NCBI RefSeq assembly: GCF_001548235.1 | Contig: NZ_AP014938.1 | Coordinates: 1,054,001 to 1,118,000, forward strand | Direction: 5' to 3' | From: Rothia mucilaginosa | GTDB lineage: Bacteria > Actinomycetota > Actinomycetes > Actinomycetales > Micrococcaceae | Length of the DNA: 64,000 bases | Part shown: in pieces, positions 34,557 to 43,502 of the stretch | Numbering within the stretch: position 1 is the stretch's first letter | Layout: every line of letters begins with the position of its first letter | The notes under the pieces: generated by a model | Seen by the model: the letters and a program-made list of their open reading frames with translations, nothing else | What the model was told of the DNA's origin: nothing | Database searches by the model: none | Made by a program: the position numbers and the translations under genes

Positions 34557-35642
34557 TTAGAGAGCGTCACGCAGGTTCTCCAGGTGATCGTAACGCGCCA
34601 GCTCATAACGCAGGTGACCCTCGGTCGGGGACTGAACCGGCAGGAACGACGCCTCACGCAAGCGACGAGCAGTCGGGGAATCAGCCACGTAACCGGCGCC
34701 TCCAACAACCTGCAGCTCAAAGTGAGTAGCAATGGTCGCAAAGTGCGAAACACCCAGGCGCAGGCTCAGCAGGTCACGACGCTCAGCACGCTCCGGCTCA
34801 GAAGCCAGGCGAACCAGTTCCTCACGCAGGCTCTGGTACTCCGCCAGAATCAGCGGGAACTCAGGGCGGAACACGCCCTGCGAGACGTCCAGGTGCTTAG
34901 CAGCCTCCTGCAGTGCACCAGCGGCAAGACCCAGGCAGAACGACGACTGAACCAGCAGGAACGGCGCGGTCACATCGTGCAGGAAAGCCTCAATATTGTC
35001 GCTCAGAATGTCCTCGCTCGGAACGAAAACGTCCTCGAACTTCAGGGTGCCGGACTCGGTGCCGTTCAGTGCCAGCAGGTTGCGGTGGTAGTCAATGCTC
35101 AGGCCCTCGACGTCCTGGCGGACCGTCACAATGTAGCGGTTCGGGTGACTCTCCGGGGCGTTCTGCACAGCCACCGGAAGAACAATCACGCCGCCCGGGT
35201 ACAGGTTCGACGCCCACGACACGGAACCGTTCAGCTTCAGACCGCCCTCAACGAGGGTACCCTCCACCTTGATCGGTGCCAGACCCGAAGCCTCCTTGTA
35301 CGCCGCCGCCATGGCGGTAGTGCCGCTGACGGTCGCATCCGCCAGACCGGCGGGCAGCTCGCGGCCCACAGCGTCAAAGAACGCAATGGTCGAGCGGTGA
35401 GCCCACAGGGAGAACGCCGTGGAGGCGTCCTCGGTGGCAAGGTCGAAAGCCACCGAAACCTGGGGTACCAGGGAACCGCCGTCGCGGCCCAGGGTAATCA
35501 GACCGTCCTTAGCGATTTCGCGCAGGTTTTCGAAGGGGGAACGCTCGCCGCGGTCAACAGCATCTGCGTGGGTTCGGGCGAGTGCGAGCACCTGCTCGCG
35601 CTGGGGGTAGTCGTAGAGGGGTTCGAGAGTGAACTCGGACAT
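34557..35642 (-). CDS. Acyl-CoA dehydrogenase-like flavoprotein, short form
   Basis: A 361-residue protein with the acyl-CoA dehydrogenase fold: an N-terminal helical part, the middle beta domain (GSVSWASNLYPGGVIVLPVAV ... LKFEDVFVPSEDIL) and a C-terminal helical domain ending in VVGGAGYVADSPTARRLREASFLPVQSPTEGHLRYELA. It is ~20-40 residues shorter than typical members. I cannot place the catalytic Glu with confidence, so it may be a DszC/HpaH-like monooxygenase or SfnB-type relative. It starts 30 bases after the DUF4242 gene on the same strand, so the two form an operon. AGGAGAAA precedes the ATG. Confidence 0.78.
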   Translation of the reverse strand: MSEFTLEPLYDYPQREQVLALARTHADAVDRGERSPFENLREIAKDGLITLGRDGGSLVPQVSVAFDLATEDASTAFSLWAHRSTIAFFDAVGRELPAGLADATVSGTTAMAAAYKEASGLAPIKVEGTLVEGGLKLNGSVSWASNLYPGGVIVLPVAVQNAPESHPNRYIVTVRQDVEGLSIDYHRNLLALNGTESGTLKFEDVFVPSEDILSDNIEAFLHDVTAPFLLVQSSFCLGLAAGALQEAAKHLDVSQGVFRPEFPLILAEYQSLREELVRLASEPERAERRDLLSLRLGVSHFATIATHFELQVVGGAGYVADSPTARRLREASFLPVQSPTEGHLRYELARYDHLENLRDAL

Positions 35643-35672
35643 GGGGTTTCTCCTAAGCGGGGAGCATCGCGT

Positions 35673-36197
35673 CTATGCGTGCAGCTTGAACAGTCGATCG
35701 ATGGGGGTGCTGACGGCCTTACGGGCGCGAACAACAGCTTCTTCGTCGGGTGCGTCGTAGAAGCAGAGGCACTTTGCGGTGTCTTCGCGAACGTAGGTGC
35801 GCAGGAAGGAAACCTCGGGTACTTCAGCGTACTTGGGGGCGTTTGCCTTCTTGCGGGTCAGGTACTGTTCCATGGTGATTTCTGCGGGGATGTCCCACTC
35901 AACCAGGTAGTCTGCGTCCTTCTTGAGTTTCTTGATGTCTTCGAGCTCTGCGCCGACCAGGCGGACTGCGTCGGGGCCTGCGACGGATGCGCGCTCACCG
36001 ATTGCTGCGGCGAGGTCGGGGCCGAATGCGGTGTTCTCGGATTCGACGATGACGAAGACAATCTTGTGGTCTGCGGAGACCTGGGTTTCGATGAGCTCGG
36101 CGCCGTTGGTCAGGGACGAGTTGACGGTCTCGATGAGTGCGGTTGCTTCGTCCTTGGACGGGTTAGCGGGGGTCAGTTCTACCAGGTACAGTGCCAT
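35673..36197 (-). CDS. DUF4242-like ferredoxin-fold protein
   Basis: A 174-residue protein. The C-terminal ~80 residues match DUF4242 (the SCO4226 nickel-binding family): YLVEWDIPAEITMEQYL and KCLCFYDAPDEEAVVRARKAVSTPIDRLFKL. The N-terminal half (MALYLVELTPANPSKDEAT ... DHKIVFVIVESENT) looks like a second, diverged copy of the same alpha-beta fold. In Streptomyces the single-domain form binds nickel; here the metal ligands are not clear. First gene of an operon with the acyl-CoA dehydrogenase-like protein. AAGGAGA lies before the ATG. Confidence 0.72.
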   Translation of the reverse strand: MALYLVELTPANPSKDEATALIETVNSSLTNGAELIETQVSADHKIVFVIVESENTAFGPDLAAAIGERASVAGPDAVRLVGAELEDIKKLKKDADYLVEWDIPAEITMEQYLTRKKANAPKYAEVPEVSFLRTYVREDTAKCLCFYDAPDEEAVVRARKAVSTPIDRLFKLHA

Positions 36198-36417
36198 GAT
36201 GTTCTCCTTGGGAGGTTGCGTTGGGGTGGCCGGCCGCGTGTTTGTCCGGCCGTTCTGGAATCACCTTAGACCTGTGGTTGAAGACTGTCTAATAGATTTC
36301 TGTTCGTGGCTTAATGCGTCCTTTTTGACTCTGTATTTCGTCATGCGTGTTCACGTGGAGACATAAATCGTCACAGTTCCGCGCATTGGAACCCGCCTGC
36401 GGCCGCAGAATTTTCAC

Positions 36418-36435
36418 GCGGGTTAATGAACCCGC
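36418..36435 (-). terminator. Small hairpin after the Fic gene
   Basis: GCGGGTT/AACCCGC arms with a 4-base loop, located 9 bases past the Fic stop codon on the minus strand. It is followed by TGAAAATTCT and is a weak terminator. Confidence 0.5.
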
Positions 36436-36443
36436 AGGCGCTT

Positions 36444-37634
36444 CTATCCGCGTCGTCCTGCTCGTGCCGCAAAATCGTCAAGGGCACGGTTGAGAGCGGG
36501 GACGGTCCACACTTTTTGCCCCTGAATTTTGACGCGTTCTTCACGCAGAATCTGCAGCTCCACCATGCGGTTGAGCAGGCGATACACACTAGCTCGGGAC
36601 CCCTGTGTGTGCTCCTCCACCATGTGTGCGGTGAAGGCGGGCTCGGTGCAGCATAGATCGGTGAGGGAACGCAGGAGAGGGGTTTTACGCTGGGTAGTGG
36701 CTAGTATCTGCTGTTGTAGATTCTCAATGTCTTGCGCCAGGATTTCTGCGTTGGTGATTGCCTTCTGCGCGGCGTTGATGAAGAGCTCGATGATGGGCTC
36801 GGCATCACCTGCACGGTAGTCGGTGAGCGCCTGAATGTACCCTTCGGTATCGTGCAACAGCCCGGAGGAGACGGGCAGAATCACGTGGCGGGTGACGCCG
36901 CGGGCGAGCAGGAGCGCGGAGATGAGGGCGCGCCCGGTTCGGCCGTTGCCGTCAGTGAAAGGGTGGATCGTTTCAAATTGGGCGTGCGCGATAGCCGCCT
37001 GCGCGAGGGGGTCAATATCGCGGCGGTTCATGAAGGCTACAAGGTCTTCGAGGGCGGCAGGAACCCTCTCGTGATGCGGCGCCACATAGTCGGCGGTTAC
37101 CGGCGAATCACCCTTAATCCACACCCACTGGGTGCGGAGCACACCGGAGTCTTGCTGCAGGCCGCGGGTCAGCTCGCGGTGCATCGCGAAGATGTTATCG
37201 ACGCTAATGTTTTCAGCAGTGTTCAGGGCTGCACGCATGGCGTGAACGTTGCGTGCCACCAGCTCAGCGTTAACGCCGACCTTCGACCCGCTTGCACCCA
37301 GGACAGCCAGTGAGAGCCTGCGTGCACTAACGGTGAGGTTTTCAATCTGCGAACTGGAGGCGGATTCGCCGCGCAGAAGAACCGCAGAGAAGGGGATGCT
37401 GCCGATGTGGTGGAGCCGCTCATCGAAGCGGGTCATTGCGGTGGCGTTCTCCTGGAGGCGCGCTCGCAGTGCGGGGCTGAGTTCGACGTTAAGTTCGGCA
37501 ATGGAGGCGGGTACGGCGCTGGAGAAGGTGCCGGAGTTGCGGCGCGTTGCGCGTCGGGAGGCGAGGGCGTCCCGGTGAACCCAGGGGTCTTGCGGCTCCC
37601 ATTCGAGGGCGGGCCAGGTGATGGCTGAGGGCAT
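36444..37634 (-). CDS. Fic family protein (class II, with C-terminal winged helix)
   Basis: A 396-residue Fic protein that would transfer AMP (or another NMP) to a target hydroxyl. The catalytic motif HPFTDGNGRTGR is complete (residues 224-235). The inhibitory helix motif S-x-x-x-E-N is present as SSQIEN (residues 94-99) before the Fic core, the class II arrangement in which the Glu blocks ATP. Residues ~315-396 form a winged helix (FTAHMVEEHTQGSRASVYRLLNRMVELQILREERV). The start at 37634 is preceded by a perfect AGGAGGA; the longer frame (to 37868) would read across the operator array. A four-half-site operator upstream suggests self-regulation through the C-terminal domain. Confidence 0.92.
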   Translation of the reverse strand: MPSAITWPALEWEPQDPWVHRDALASRRATRRNSGTFSSAVPASIAELNVELSPALRARLQENATAMTRFDERLHHIGSIPFSAVLLRGESASSSQIENLTVSARRLSLAVLGASGSKVGVNAELVARNVHAMRAALNTAENISVDNIFAMHRELTRGLQQDSGVLRTQWVWIKGDSPVTADYVAPHHERVPAALEDLVAFMNRRDIDPLAQAAIAHAQFETIHPFTDGNGRTGRALISALLLARGVTRHVILPVSSGLLHDTEGYIQALTDYRAGDAEPIIELFINAAQKAITNAEILAQDIENLQQQILATTQRKTPLLRSLTDLCCTEPAFTAHMVEEHTQGSRASVYRLLNRMVELQILREERVKIQGQKVWTVPALNRALDDFAARAGRRG

Positions 37635-37682
37635 GCTTCCTCCTCCTGGGTGTCGTCTTGCTAGGTGCGTTTGGGGTGGGGT

Positions 37683-37757
37683 CTTAATAAGACAATACAC
37701 TTCAATTTTCTTATTAAGGCGCTTAATAAGAAAATCTGCGCGGATTGTCTCATTAAG
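37683..37757 (-). promoter_or_regulatory. Four-half-site palindromic operator upstream of fic
   Basis: Four 14-base half-sites alternate in direction: CTTAATAAGACAAT (37683-37696), ATTTTCTTATTAAG (37705-37718), CTTAATAAGAAAAT (37722-37735) and ATTGTCTCATTAAG (37744-37757). The inner two are exact complements separated by three bases. The outer pairs are each separated by eight bases. The array is symmetric about 37720 and lies about 50 bases upstream of the Fic start. Confidence 0.75.
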
Positions 37758-37874
37758 GAACATGCCCCGAACGCCCCTCCTCAACTGCCCCTCAACATTC
37801 CGGGGCTCCAGCGCTCCGGCCGCTGGGGCATACACCGGAGCATGCACCGGGAACTTATGCCAGGGCATACAGCA

Positions 37875-37914
37875 AGGGCCCCGAACCCTTGGTAATTCAA
37901 GGATTCGGGGCCCC
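37875..37914 (-). terminator. Hairpin terminator of the peptide transporter
   Basis: GGGCCCCGAA..CCTTG pairs with CAAGG..TTCGGGGCCC around TAATT. It lies downstream of the POT gene and lacks a long T tract. Confidence 0.65.
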
Positions 37915-37992
37915 TAGCCTATATGCACTAGCCTCATACGCTCACGCTGCCCGAAAAAAGCGAGCCAGCGGTCTAGACAAGCAACTTTGCGG

Positions 37993-39453
37993 TTACTTCA
38001 CGCCGCGCATGAGCTTCTGAACCGGCTTGTGCACCAGGAACAGCAGAATACCGGTCGCGATGGTGATGATACCCATCCAGGTGAAGTAGGGAACCTCGGT
38101 CTCCATGCTGTAGAACGGAGCCAGCCAACCCGACAGCACGGTACCCATTGCCACGGAGGTGAAGTACAGCGCCATCATGTTCACGCGGTGCGCCTTCGGT
38201 GCGAGCTTGGTCGCCAGCGAAATACCCACCGGCGAAATAATCAGCTCGGCGATGGTGCAGACGAACAGAATCAGCACAATCCAGCCGACGTTCACGCTCT
38301 GAACTCCCGCCTGAGTGAGGAAGATCCAGAACGCCAGGCCGATGATAATCAGCGCTGCGGAGAACTTCAGGGTGGTGACCGGCTGGCGGTCGCCCCACTT
38401 GGTCCACAGGGCGGAGAACATCATGCCGAAGATGATGATGAAGACCGGGTTGATGGAGTTGACCAGGTTCGGGGTCAGCTCCATGCCCAGGATGTTCCAA
38501 TTGAGGCGCTCATCCGAGTACACCGCCATGACGGTGAACTGCTGCTGGTACAGTGCCCAGAACACGGCGTTAGCAATCCACAGGGGAATGAACGCGGTGA
38601 CGCGGGAACGCTCATCCGCGGTGACATCCTTGGCGGTCAGCATCTGCGCGAACAGGGCGATAGCGCCGATGAAGATGAAGGCCATGACCCAGTTCTTGAG
38701 GTTGTCTGCGGTCATCAGGCCGGTTGCCAGTAGAATGCCAAGAACCACGACGATACCGACCAGCGCCAGGGCGAAGTTACGCTTCTGGGCGCCGGTGAAG
38801 GGGGTACCCACGTGGTGTACGGATTCAGGCAGGTTATTGCGGGTCAGCGAGTACTGAATCAGGCCAGCAGCCATACCGATGGCGGCAAAACCGAAGCCCA
38901 TGTGGAAGCCCCAGGTGCTCCAGCCCCAACCGGTCAGGAGCGGGCCGAGGAGTGCACCGGTGTTCACACCGATGTAGAAGATAGTGAAGCCTGCATCGCG
39001 GCGGGAGTCGTGGTCGCCGTAGAGCGAGCCGACCAGCACGGATGCGTTACTCTTCAGACCACCGGAGCCGATAGCGACCAGCAGCAGACCAATCACCACG
39101 CCCGGAATGCCGGGGATGAGGGAGAGGGAGATGTGACCCGCCATGATGCCGATGGCGGAGTAGAAGAGGGTACGCTCGGGGCCGAGGAGGCGGTCACCGA
39201 GTATACCGCCGAGGATTGCCATGAGGTACACGACTGCACCGTACGCACCGATAACGCCGGTGGCGAGGTCCTTGTCGAGGCCCAGGCCGCCCTTGTCTGC
39301 GGTGTAGTACAGGTAGTAGATCATGATGCCCTGCATGCCGTAGAAGGAGAAGCGCTCCCACATTTCTACGGTGAACAGGTTCGCGAGCATGCTCGGGTGG
39401 CCGAAGAAGGTCTTGGTGTCCTTGGGTTCGGCACCTGTGATGGTGTTGGACAT
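37993..39453 (-). CDS. dtpT: POT/PTR2 family di-/tripeptide:H+ symporter
   Basis: A 486-residue proton-dependent oligopeptide transporter with ~14 TM helices. The N-terminal EMWERFSFYGMQGIMIYYLY contains the ExxERFxYY-type proton and substrate motif. FTIFYIGVNTGALLGPLL corresponds to the second PTR2 signature, and the late IAELIISPVGISLATKLAP matches TM10 of DtpT-like proteins. It imports di- and tripeptides. ATG 39453 starts the conserved part; the longer frame to 39531 runs through the AT-rich promoter region. Confidence 0.93.
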   Translation of the reverse strand: MSNTITGAEPKDTKTFFGHPSMLANLFTVEMWERFSFYGMQGIMIYYLYYTADKGGLGLDKDLATGVIGAYGAVVYLMAILGGILGDRLLGPERTLFYSAIGIMAGHISLSLIPGIPGVVIGLLLVAIGSGGLKSNASVLVGSLYGDHDSRRDAGFTIFYIGVNTGALLGPLLTGWGWSTWGFHMGFGFAAIGMAAGLIQYSLTRNNLPESVHHVGTPFTGAQKRNFALALVGIVVVLGILLATGLMTADNLKNWVMAFIFIGAIALFAQMLTAKDVTADERSRVTAFIPLWIANAVFWALYQQQFTVMAVYSDERLNWNILGMELTPNLVNSINPVFIIIFGMMFSALWTKWGDRQPVTTLKFSAALIIIGLAFWIFLTQAGVQSVNVGWIVLILFVCTIAELIISPVGISLATKLAPKAHRVNMMALYFTSVAMGTVLSGWLAPFYSMETEVPYFTWMGIITIATGILLFLVHKPVQKLMRGVK

Positions 39454-39763
39454 GGTGGAAATTCTTTTCTGTTGTGCCCGGTTTTCTGTGTGACCCGGAC
39501 AATATGTGTATAAGTGTATACCCTTGCCCATGCATATGTATACACGGTACGCGCCTATATTTCAAAGAATGAATTCTCTTGCAGTGCATGAAAAACCATT
39601 TCGATTTTTTCGTATGCACCGCTTCTGAATCTCACAAACCCCCAAATACCGGGCTAGATGCGCCTCGTGCCCTTAACGCGATAGAGTGGAACCACAACTA
39701 TGCCCACCCGGCACCCGGCCGTACCGACCGGCTCATTTTTAATCATTTCAAAGGAGAACCCCC
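39454..39763. other. Intergenic region with overlapping TATAC palindromes
   Basis: No gene is supported in these 310 bases between the divergent peptide transporter and rhodanese genes. At 39501-39546, GTGTATAAGTGTATAC and GCATATGTATACAC form overlapping dyads suited to a regulator of the peptide transporter. AAAGGAGAA before 39764 is the rhodanese ribosome site. Confidence 0.45.
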
Positions 39764-40096
39764 ATGACCGCTGTACCCCAGGTTGACCCCCGCGACGTTC
39801 CCGCCGGCGCAACCATCATCGACGTGCGTGAAGACTACGAGTGGGAGGGCGGCCACGCGACCGGCGCAAAGCACATCACCCTCGGCACCATTGCTGAGCG
39901 TCTGGCAGAACTGCCTGCACCCGGCGAAGACTTCTACGTCATCTGCCACGGTGGCGGCCGTTCGAACCGCGCGGCAACCTTCCTGCGTGAGCACGGCTAC
40001 GCCGCACACAACATTGCTGGTGGCACCAGCGCGTGGTTTGCTGCCGGCCTGCCGATGACCAGCGAGAACGGCGAAGCACCCGCGGTCGTTCACTAA
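39764..40096 (+). CDS. Rhodanese-like domain protein
   Basis: A 110-residue single-domain rhodanese. IIDVREDYEWEGGHATGAKHI carries the CH2A motif, and the active loop C61-H-G-G-G-R-S has the persulfide-forming Cys. GTSAWFAAGLP is the usual C-terminal signature. It would carry sulfane sulfur in the cytosol, with an unknown acceptor. AAAGGAGAA is upstream. pabB begins about 30 bases later, so the two may be co-transcribed. Confidence 0.92.
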   Translation: MTAVPQVDPRDVPAGATIIDVREDYEWEGGHATGAKHITLGTIAERLAELPAPGEDFYVICHGGGRSNRAATFLREHGYAAHNIAGGTSAWFAAGLPMTSENGEAPAVVH

Positions 40097-40132
40097 ACCG
40101 CCAGTTCGCCTGCACGCCATACAATGGAGTCC

Positions 40133-41731
40133 GTGACTGAAACTTCCGCGGACCGTATTTTGTCTACCCCGAACCCTCCCGCTTCTGCTTCCCCTCATGC
40201 CCTGCCGAGTATTCTGCAGAGCATCCCGTGGGATGCGCAGACGCGGGAGCTCATCGTGCGCCCGCTGCCTTTTGCGGTGAACTGCGAGGAGGCGTACCCG
40301 CTGCTGACTGGCGGTGCTGAGTATTCCTTCTGGCTGGATTCGGCGCGTGAAGAGTCACCCATGTCGGTTGCCTCGTACGTGGGTGCGGTTCCGGCGCAGC
40401 TTTCGCCCCTGCGCGTGGATTCGGCACGTGCGGCGGCTGAGTCCGGCGGGGAAGACCCCTTCGTCCAGCTGGAGGCGGCGCTCGCCTCCGCACCGCGCGT
40501 GCACCCGGATGCCGCGGCGGCAACCGGCCTGCCCGCGGGTTTGGGCGGCGGTTACGTGGGCTATTTCGGCTATGAGGCGCGTGCCGCCATGGGCTTGGAG
40601 CACGGCCACCCGGTGCCTGGCTACCTGCCGGCGCATGAGGCGCCGACCCCGGATTCTCTGTGGTTGCCGGCGGTCCGCTACCTGGTGCACGAGCATGCCC
40701 GCCCGGGTCGTGCGGCGCGCAGCTGGCTGGTGGGCGATGAGCCGTGGTGTGAGGCGGCGGAGCGGCTGCTGAGCGCGGTGCTGCCTCCGGTGCTGACCGC
40801 GGCGGGGGAGCGTGCCTCGGAAACTGCCGCCTCCAAAACTGCTTCTGACAGCACCCCCGTAAATGCCCCTGAGCTTACCGAGCCTCTGCTCTTCACTGCA
40901 CCCGCCGCGGAAGCCTATATGGATTCTGTTCGCGCTAGTCAGCACGAAATCTATGAGGGCAATAGCTACGAGGTGTGCCTGACCGCGCAGACGGTCGCGC
41001 GCATCCAGAATCCGAGCCCGGAGCTTTTCTTTGAGCTGTACCGCCGCCAGCGCGCCCACAATTCGGCGCCGTATGCGGCGTATCTGCGGTGCGGTGATTT
41101 TTCGGTGCTCTCCTCCTCCCCGGAGCGTTTTTTGAGCGTGGATACGCACCGCAACGCGCAAACCAAGCCGATTAAGGGTACGGTGCCGCGCGGCGCCACC
41201 CCGGAGGAAGATGCCGCCGCCGCAGCCTGGCTACGCAGTGACCCAAAGACCCGCGCCGAGAACCTCATGATCGTGGACCTGCTGCGTAATGACCTGTCCA
41301 CGGTGTCTGACCCGGCGTCCGTGCGCGTGCCGGTGCTCATGGGTGTGGAGAGCTACTCGACCGTGCACCAGCTGGTGTCCACGGTCAGCTCTCGCCTGCG
41401 CGAGGGAATTTCCGCGGTGGCCGCCGCGCGGGCGTGCTTCCCGGGCGGCTCCATGACGGGTGCGCCTAAGCCTTCGACCATGCAGATTATTGAGCGCCTG
41501 GAGGGTCGCGCTCGCGGCGTGTATTCGGGTGCCCTGGGCTTTGTGTCGGCGGATGGTTCGGCGAACCTGTCGATTGTGATTCGCACGCTCGTGGCGCACG
41601 ATGAGGGCACGGTGACTCTCGCTGCCGGTGGCGCGGTGGTGGCCGATTCGGATCCTGCCGCCGAGTATGAGGAGATGCTGACGAAGCTACGCGCCGCCCT
41701 ACCGCCGTCGGTGGGCCGCGTGGTGGAATAG
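40133..41731 (+). CDS. pabB: Aminodeoxychorismate synthase component I
   Basis: A 532-residue chorismate-utilising enzyme. The PIKGT motif near residue 345 has the Lys that marks PabB (TrpE has PIAGT). Downstream are ENLMIVDLLRNDLS, ESYSTVHQLVSTV, CFPGGSMTGAPKPSTMQIIERLE and GVYSGALGFVS, all intact. It turns chorismate into 4-amino-4-deoxychorismate for folate, using ammonia from a PabA partner that is not adjacent. A low-complexity segment around residue 235-255 (ASETAASKTASDST) is a linker. GTG 40133 sits seven bases after a TACAAT -10-like box; ATG 40124 is the alternative. Confidence 0.9.
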   Translation: MTETSADRILSTPNPPASASPHALPSILQSIPWDAQTRELIVRPLPFAVNCEEAYPLLTGGAEYSFWLDSAREESPMSVASYVGAVPAQLSPLRVDSARAAAESGGEDPFVQLEAALASAPRVHPDAAAATGLPAGLGGGYVGYFGYEARAAMGLEHGHPVPGYLPAHEAPTPDSLWLPAVRYLVHEHARPGRAARSWLVGDEPWCEAAERLLSAVLPPVLTAAGERASETAASKTASDSTPVNAPELTEPLLFTAPAAEAYMDSVRASQHEIYEGNSYEVCLTAQTVARIQNPSPELFFELYRRQRAHNSAPYAAYLRCGDFSVLSSSPERFLSVDTHRNAQTKPIKGTVPRGATPEEDAAAAAWLRSDPKTRAENLMIVDLLRNDLSTVSDPASVRVPVLMGVESYSTVHQLVSTVSSRLREGISAVAAARACFPGGSMTGAPKPSTMQIIERLEGRARGVYSGALGFVSADGSANLSIVIRTLVAHDEGTVTLAAGGAVVADSDPAAEYEEMLTKLRAALPPSVGRVVE

Positions 41732-41810
41732 CCTAGCGCCGGGATAACGCGGTAGTGGGATAGCGCAGGATAGCCTGCACCGCCTGCACGTGAGCCGCTA
41801 CACTGGAACT

Positions 41811-42392
41811 ATGACTAAGCTTTCTGAAAACCTCCCCATTGAAGAAGCCCGTGAACGCCTGCGCCAGCTGATTATGGAGCTGGCTGTGGTGCGCGGGCAC
41901 GTGGTCCTCGCCTCCGGCAAGGAAGCCGACTACTACGTTGACCTGCGCCGCATCACCCTGCACCACGAGGCTTCTCGCCTGGTCGGTCAGGTCATGCTGG
42001 ACCTGCTGGATAAGAACGGCATCGAGTTTGAGGCTGCTGGCGGTCTGACCATGGGTGCTGACCCGGTGGGTACCGCGATTATGCGTGCTGCTGGCGATCA
42101 GGACCGTGCGATTGACGCGTTTGTGGTGCGTAAGGCTCAGAAGTCTTACGGCATGGGCCGTCAGGTGGAGGGCCCGAGCGTTGAGGGTCGCCGCGTGGTT
42201 GCTGTTGAGGACACCTCCACTACCGGTGGTTCTGCGCTGACTGCTGTTGAGGCGCTGCGTAAGGCTGGCGCTGAGGTCGTAGCGGTTGCTGTGATTGTTG
42301 ACCGTGCGACCGGCGCGAAGGAGCATGTGGAAGAGGTTGCGGGCGTTCCGTGCCTGTACGCGTACTCGAAGGATGAGCTGGGTCTGGACTAG
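41811..42392 (+). CDS. pyrE: Orotate phosphoribosyltransferase
   Basis: A 193-residue type I phosphoribosyltransferase. ASGKEADYYVDLRR is the orotate-binding N-terminus; VVAVEDTSTTGGSALTAVEALR is the PRPP-binding loop with the DTSTTG motif. It joins orotate and PRPP to give OMP in pyrimidine synthesis. ATG 41811 follows TACACT (41799-41804) by six bases and no ribosome site is visible, so the mRNA is probably leaderless. It is alone, not in a pyr operon. Confidence 0.94.
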   Translation: MTKLSENLPIEEARERLRQLIMELAVVRGHVVLASGKEADYYVDLRRITLHHEASRLVGQVMLDLLDKNGIEFEAAGGLTMGADPVGTAIMRAAGDQDRAIDAFVVRKAQKSYGMGRQVEGPSVEGRRVVAVEDTSTTGGSALTAVEALRKAGAEVVAVAVIVDRATGAKEHVEEVAGVPCLYAYSKDELGLD

Positions 42393-42452
42393 TCTCTACT
42401 GGCTTGGACTAGGACCTCGTGAATTTTTAAGGCATTCCCGTTGCGGCGGGTG

Positions 42453-42499
42453 AACCCGTGCCGCTGGCTACTGTGTGTGGCTGGTGGTGCGGGTTTTTG
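42453..42499 (+). terminator. Terminator after pyrE
   Basis: AACCCG (42453-42458) pairs with CGGGTT (42490-42495), with partial inner pairing (GCC/GGT), and TTTTT follows. Confidence 0.6.
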
Positions 42500-42560
42500 T
42501 CTGTAAGATGGCTCTGTGGGCGCCGGAGTGGCGCTGGTTGTTGGCGTGAAGGTGGTTGTG

Positions 42561-43262
42561 ATGGTTGAGAATCGTGAGGCGGCTGAGGCTGTGCCTGCGG
42601 AGGCGGCTGTAGCTGAGACTGTTGAGGGTACTGAGCAGGGTACTGCCCGTTTTGAGGTGGGTGTGGGCCCGTGGGAGGGCCCGTGGCCTGAGGGTGACCA
42701 CTGGGATGAGGAGCTGCTGCGTGAGGGCGACCGTCGTAACGTGGTGGATAAGTACCGTTACTGGTCGATGGACGCGATTATTGCTGACCTGGATACGCGC
42801 CGCCATGATTTTCATGTGGCGATTGAGAATTGGCAGCATGACCTGAATATTGGCACGGTGGTGCGTACTGCGAATGCGATGTTGGCGAAGGAGGTCCATA
42901 TTATTGGGCGTCGCCGCTGGAATCGTCGTGGTGCGATGGTGACGGATCGTTATCAGCATGTGCGTCATCATCCGACGATTGAGGATTTTGTGGCGTGGGC
43001 GCAGGGTGAGGGCCTGGAGATTATTGGTATTGATATTTTTCCGGATTCGGTGCCCCTGGAGACTTATGATCTGCCGAAGAAGTGTGTGCTGGTTTTTGGT
43101 CAGGAGGGCCCGGGCTTGTCGGAGGAGCTGCATGCGGCGGCTAGGGATACGTTGTCGATTGAGCAGTTTGGGTCGACGCGTTCGATGAATGCGGCGACGG
43201 CTGCGGGTATTGCGATGCATGCGTGGGTTCGCCGCCATGTGTTTGGCCAGATTCCGTCGTAG
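42561..43262 (+). CDS. TrmH/SpoU family RNA 2'-O-methyltransferase
   Basis: A 233-residue SPOUT methyltransferase. The first ~40 residues are acidic and low complexity. Motif 1 is NWQHDLNIGTVVRTANAML, motif 2 is VLVFGQEGPGLSEEL, and motif 3 is LSIEQFGSTRSMNAATAAGIAMHAW. These form the knotted SAM site. It methylates tRNA or rRNA ribose; which position is unknown. ATG 42561 follows AAGGTGG; the longer frame starting at 42516 is less likely. Confidence 0.92.
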   Translation: MVENREAAEAVPAEAAVAETVEGTEQGTARFEVGVGPWEGPWPEGDHWDEELLREGDRRNVVDKYRYWSMDAIIADLDTRRHDFHVAIENWQHDLNIGTVVRTANAMLAKEVHIIGRRRWNRRGAMVTDRYQHVRHHPTIEDFVAWAQGEGLEIIGIDIFPDSVPLETYDLPKKCVLVFGQEGPGLSEELHAAARDTLSIEQFGSTRSMNAATAAGIAMHAWVRRHVFGQIPS

Positions 43263-43287
43263 CCTGGCGGCTGTTTATGAGGTGTTT

Positions 43288-43326
43288 AAAGGTTCCGATG
43301 CGTTGTGTGCGCGTCGGAACCTTTTT
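43288..43326 (+). terminator. Intrinsic terminator of the RNA methyltransferase
   Basis: AAAGGTTCCGA (43288-43298) pairs with TCGGAACCTTT and ends in TTTTT. Confidence 0.92.
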
Positions 43327-43502
43327 ATTGGGCTTTGGGTGGCTTAAACCACGCATGGAATTACCTAGGCGTGTTAGTGTTAACGCAAATCACAGGAGAT
43401 ATGAGAATCGCACTCTCAATTTCCTGGCTTCGGCTCGCTACTGGTTGCGGGTTGTGGGTATGAATGACCGCGGCGTCATTCCCCTGAAAGGAGTCGGTAA
43501 CA

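Larger units (their letters stand above)
37635..37992. other. Intergenic region with operator array and terminator
   Basis: No gene is supported in these 358 bases. They contain the Fic operator array at 37683-37757 and the terminator hairpin of the POT transporter at 37875-37914. The rest (37758-37874) is GC-rich and featureless. Confidence 0.6.

Noticed and set aside
39501-39546. Transposon terminal repeats around the TATAC palindromes
   Set aside because: No transposase frame or target duplication; better explained as an operator region.
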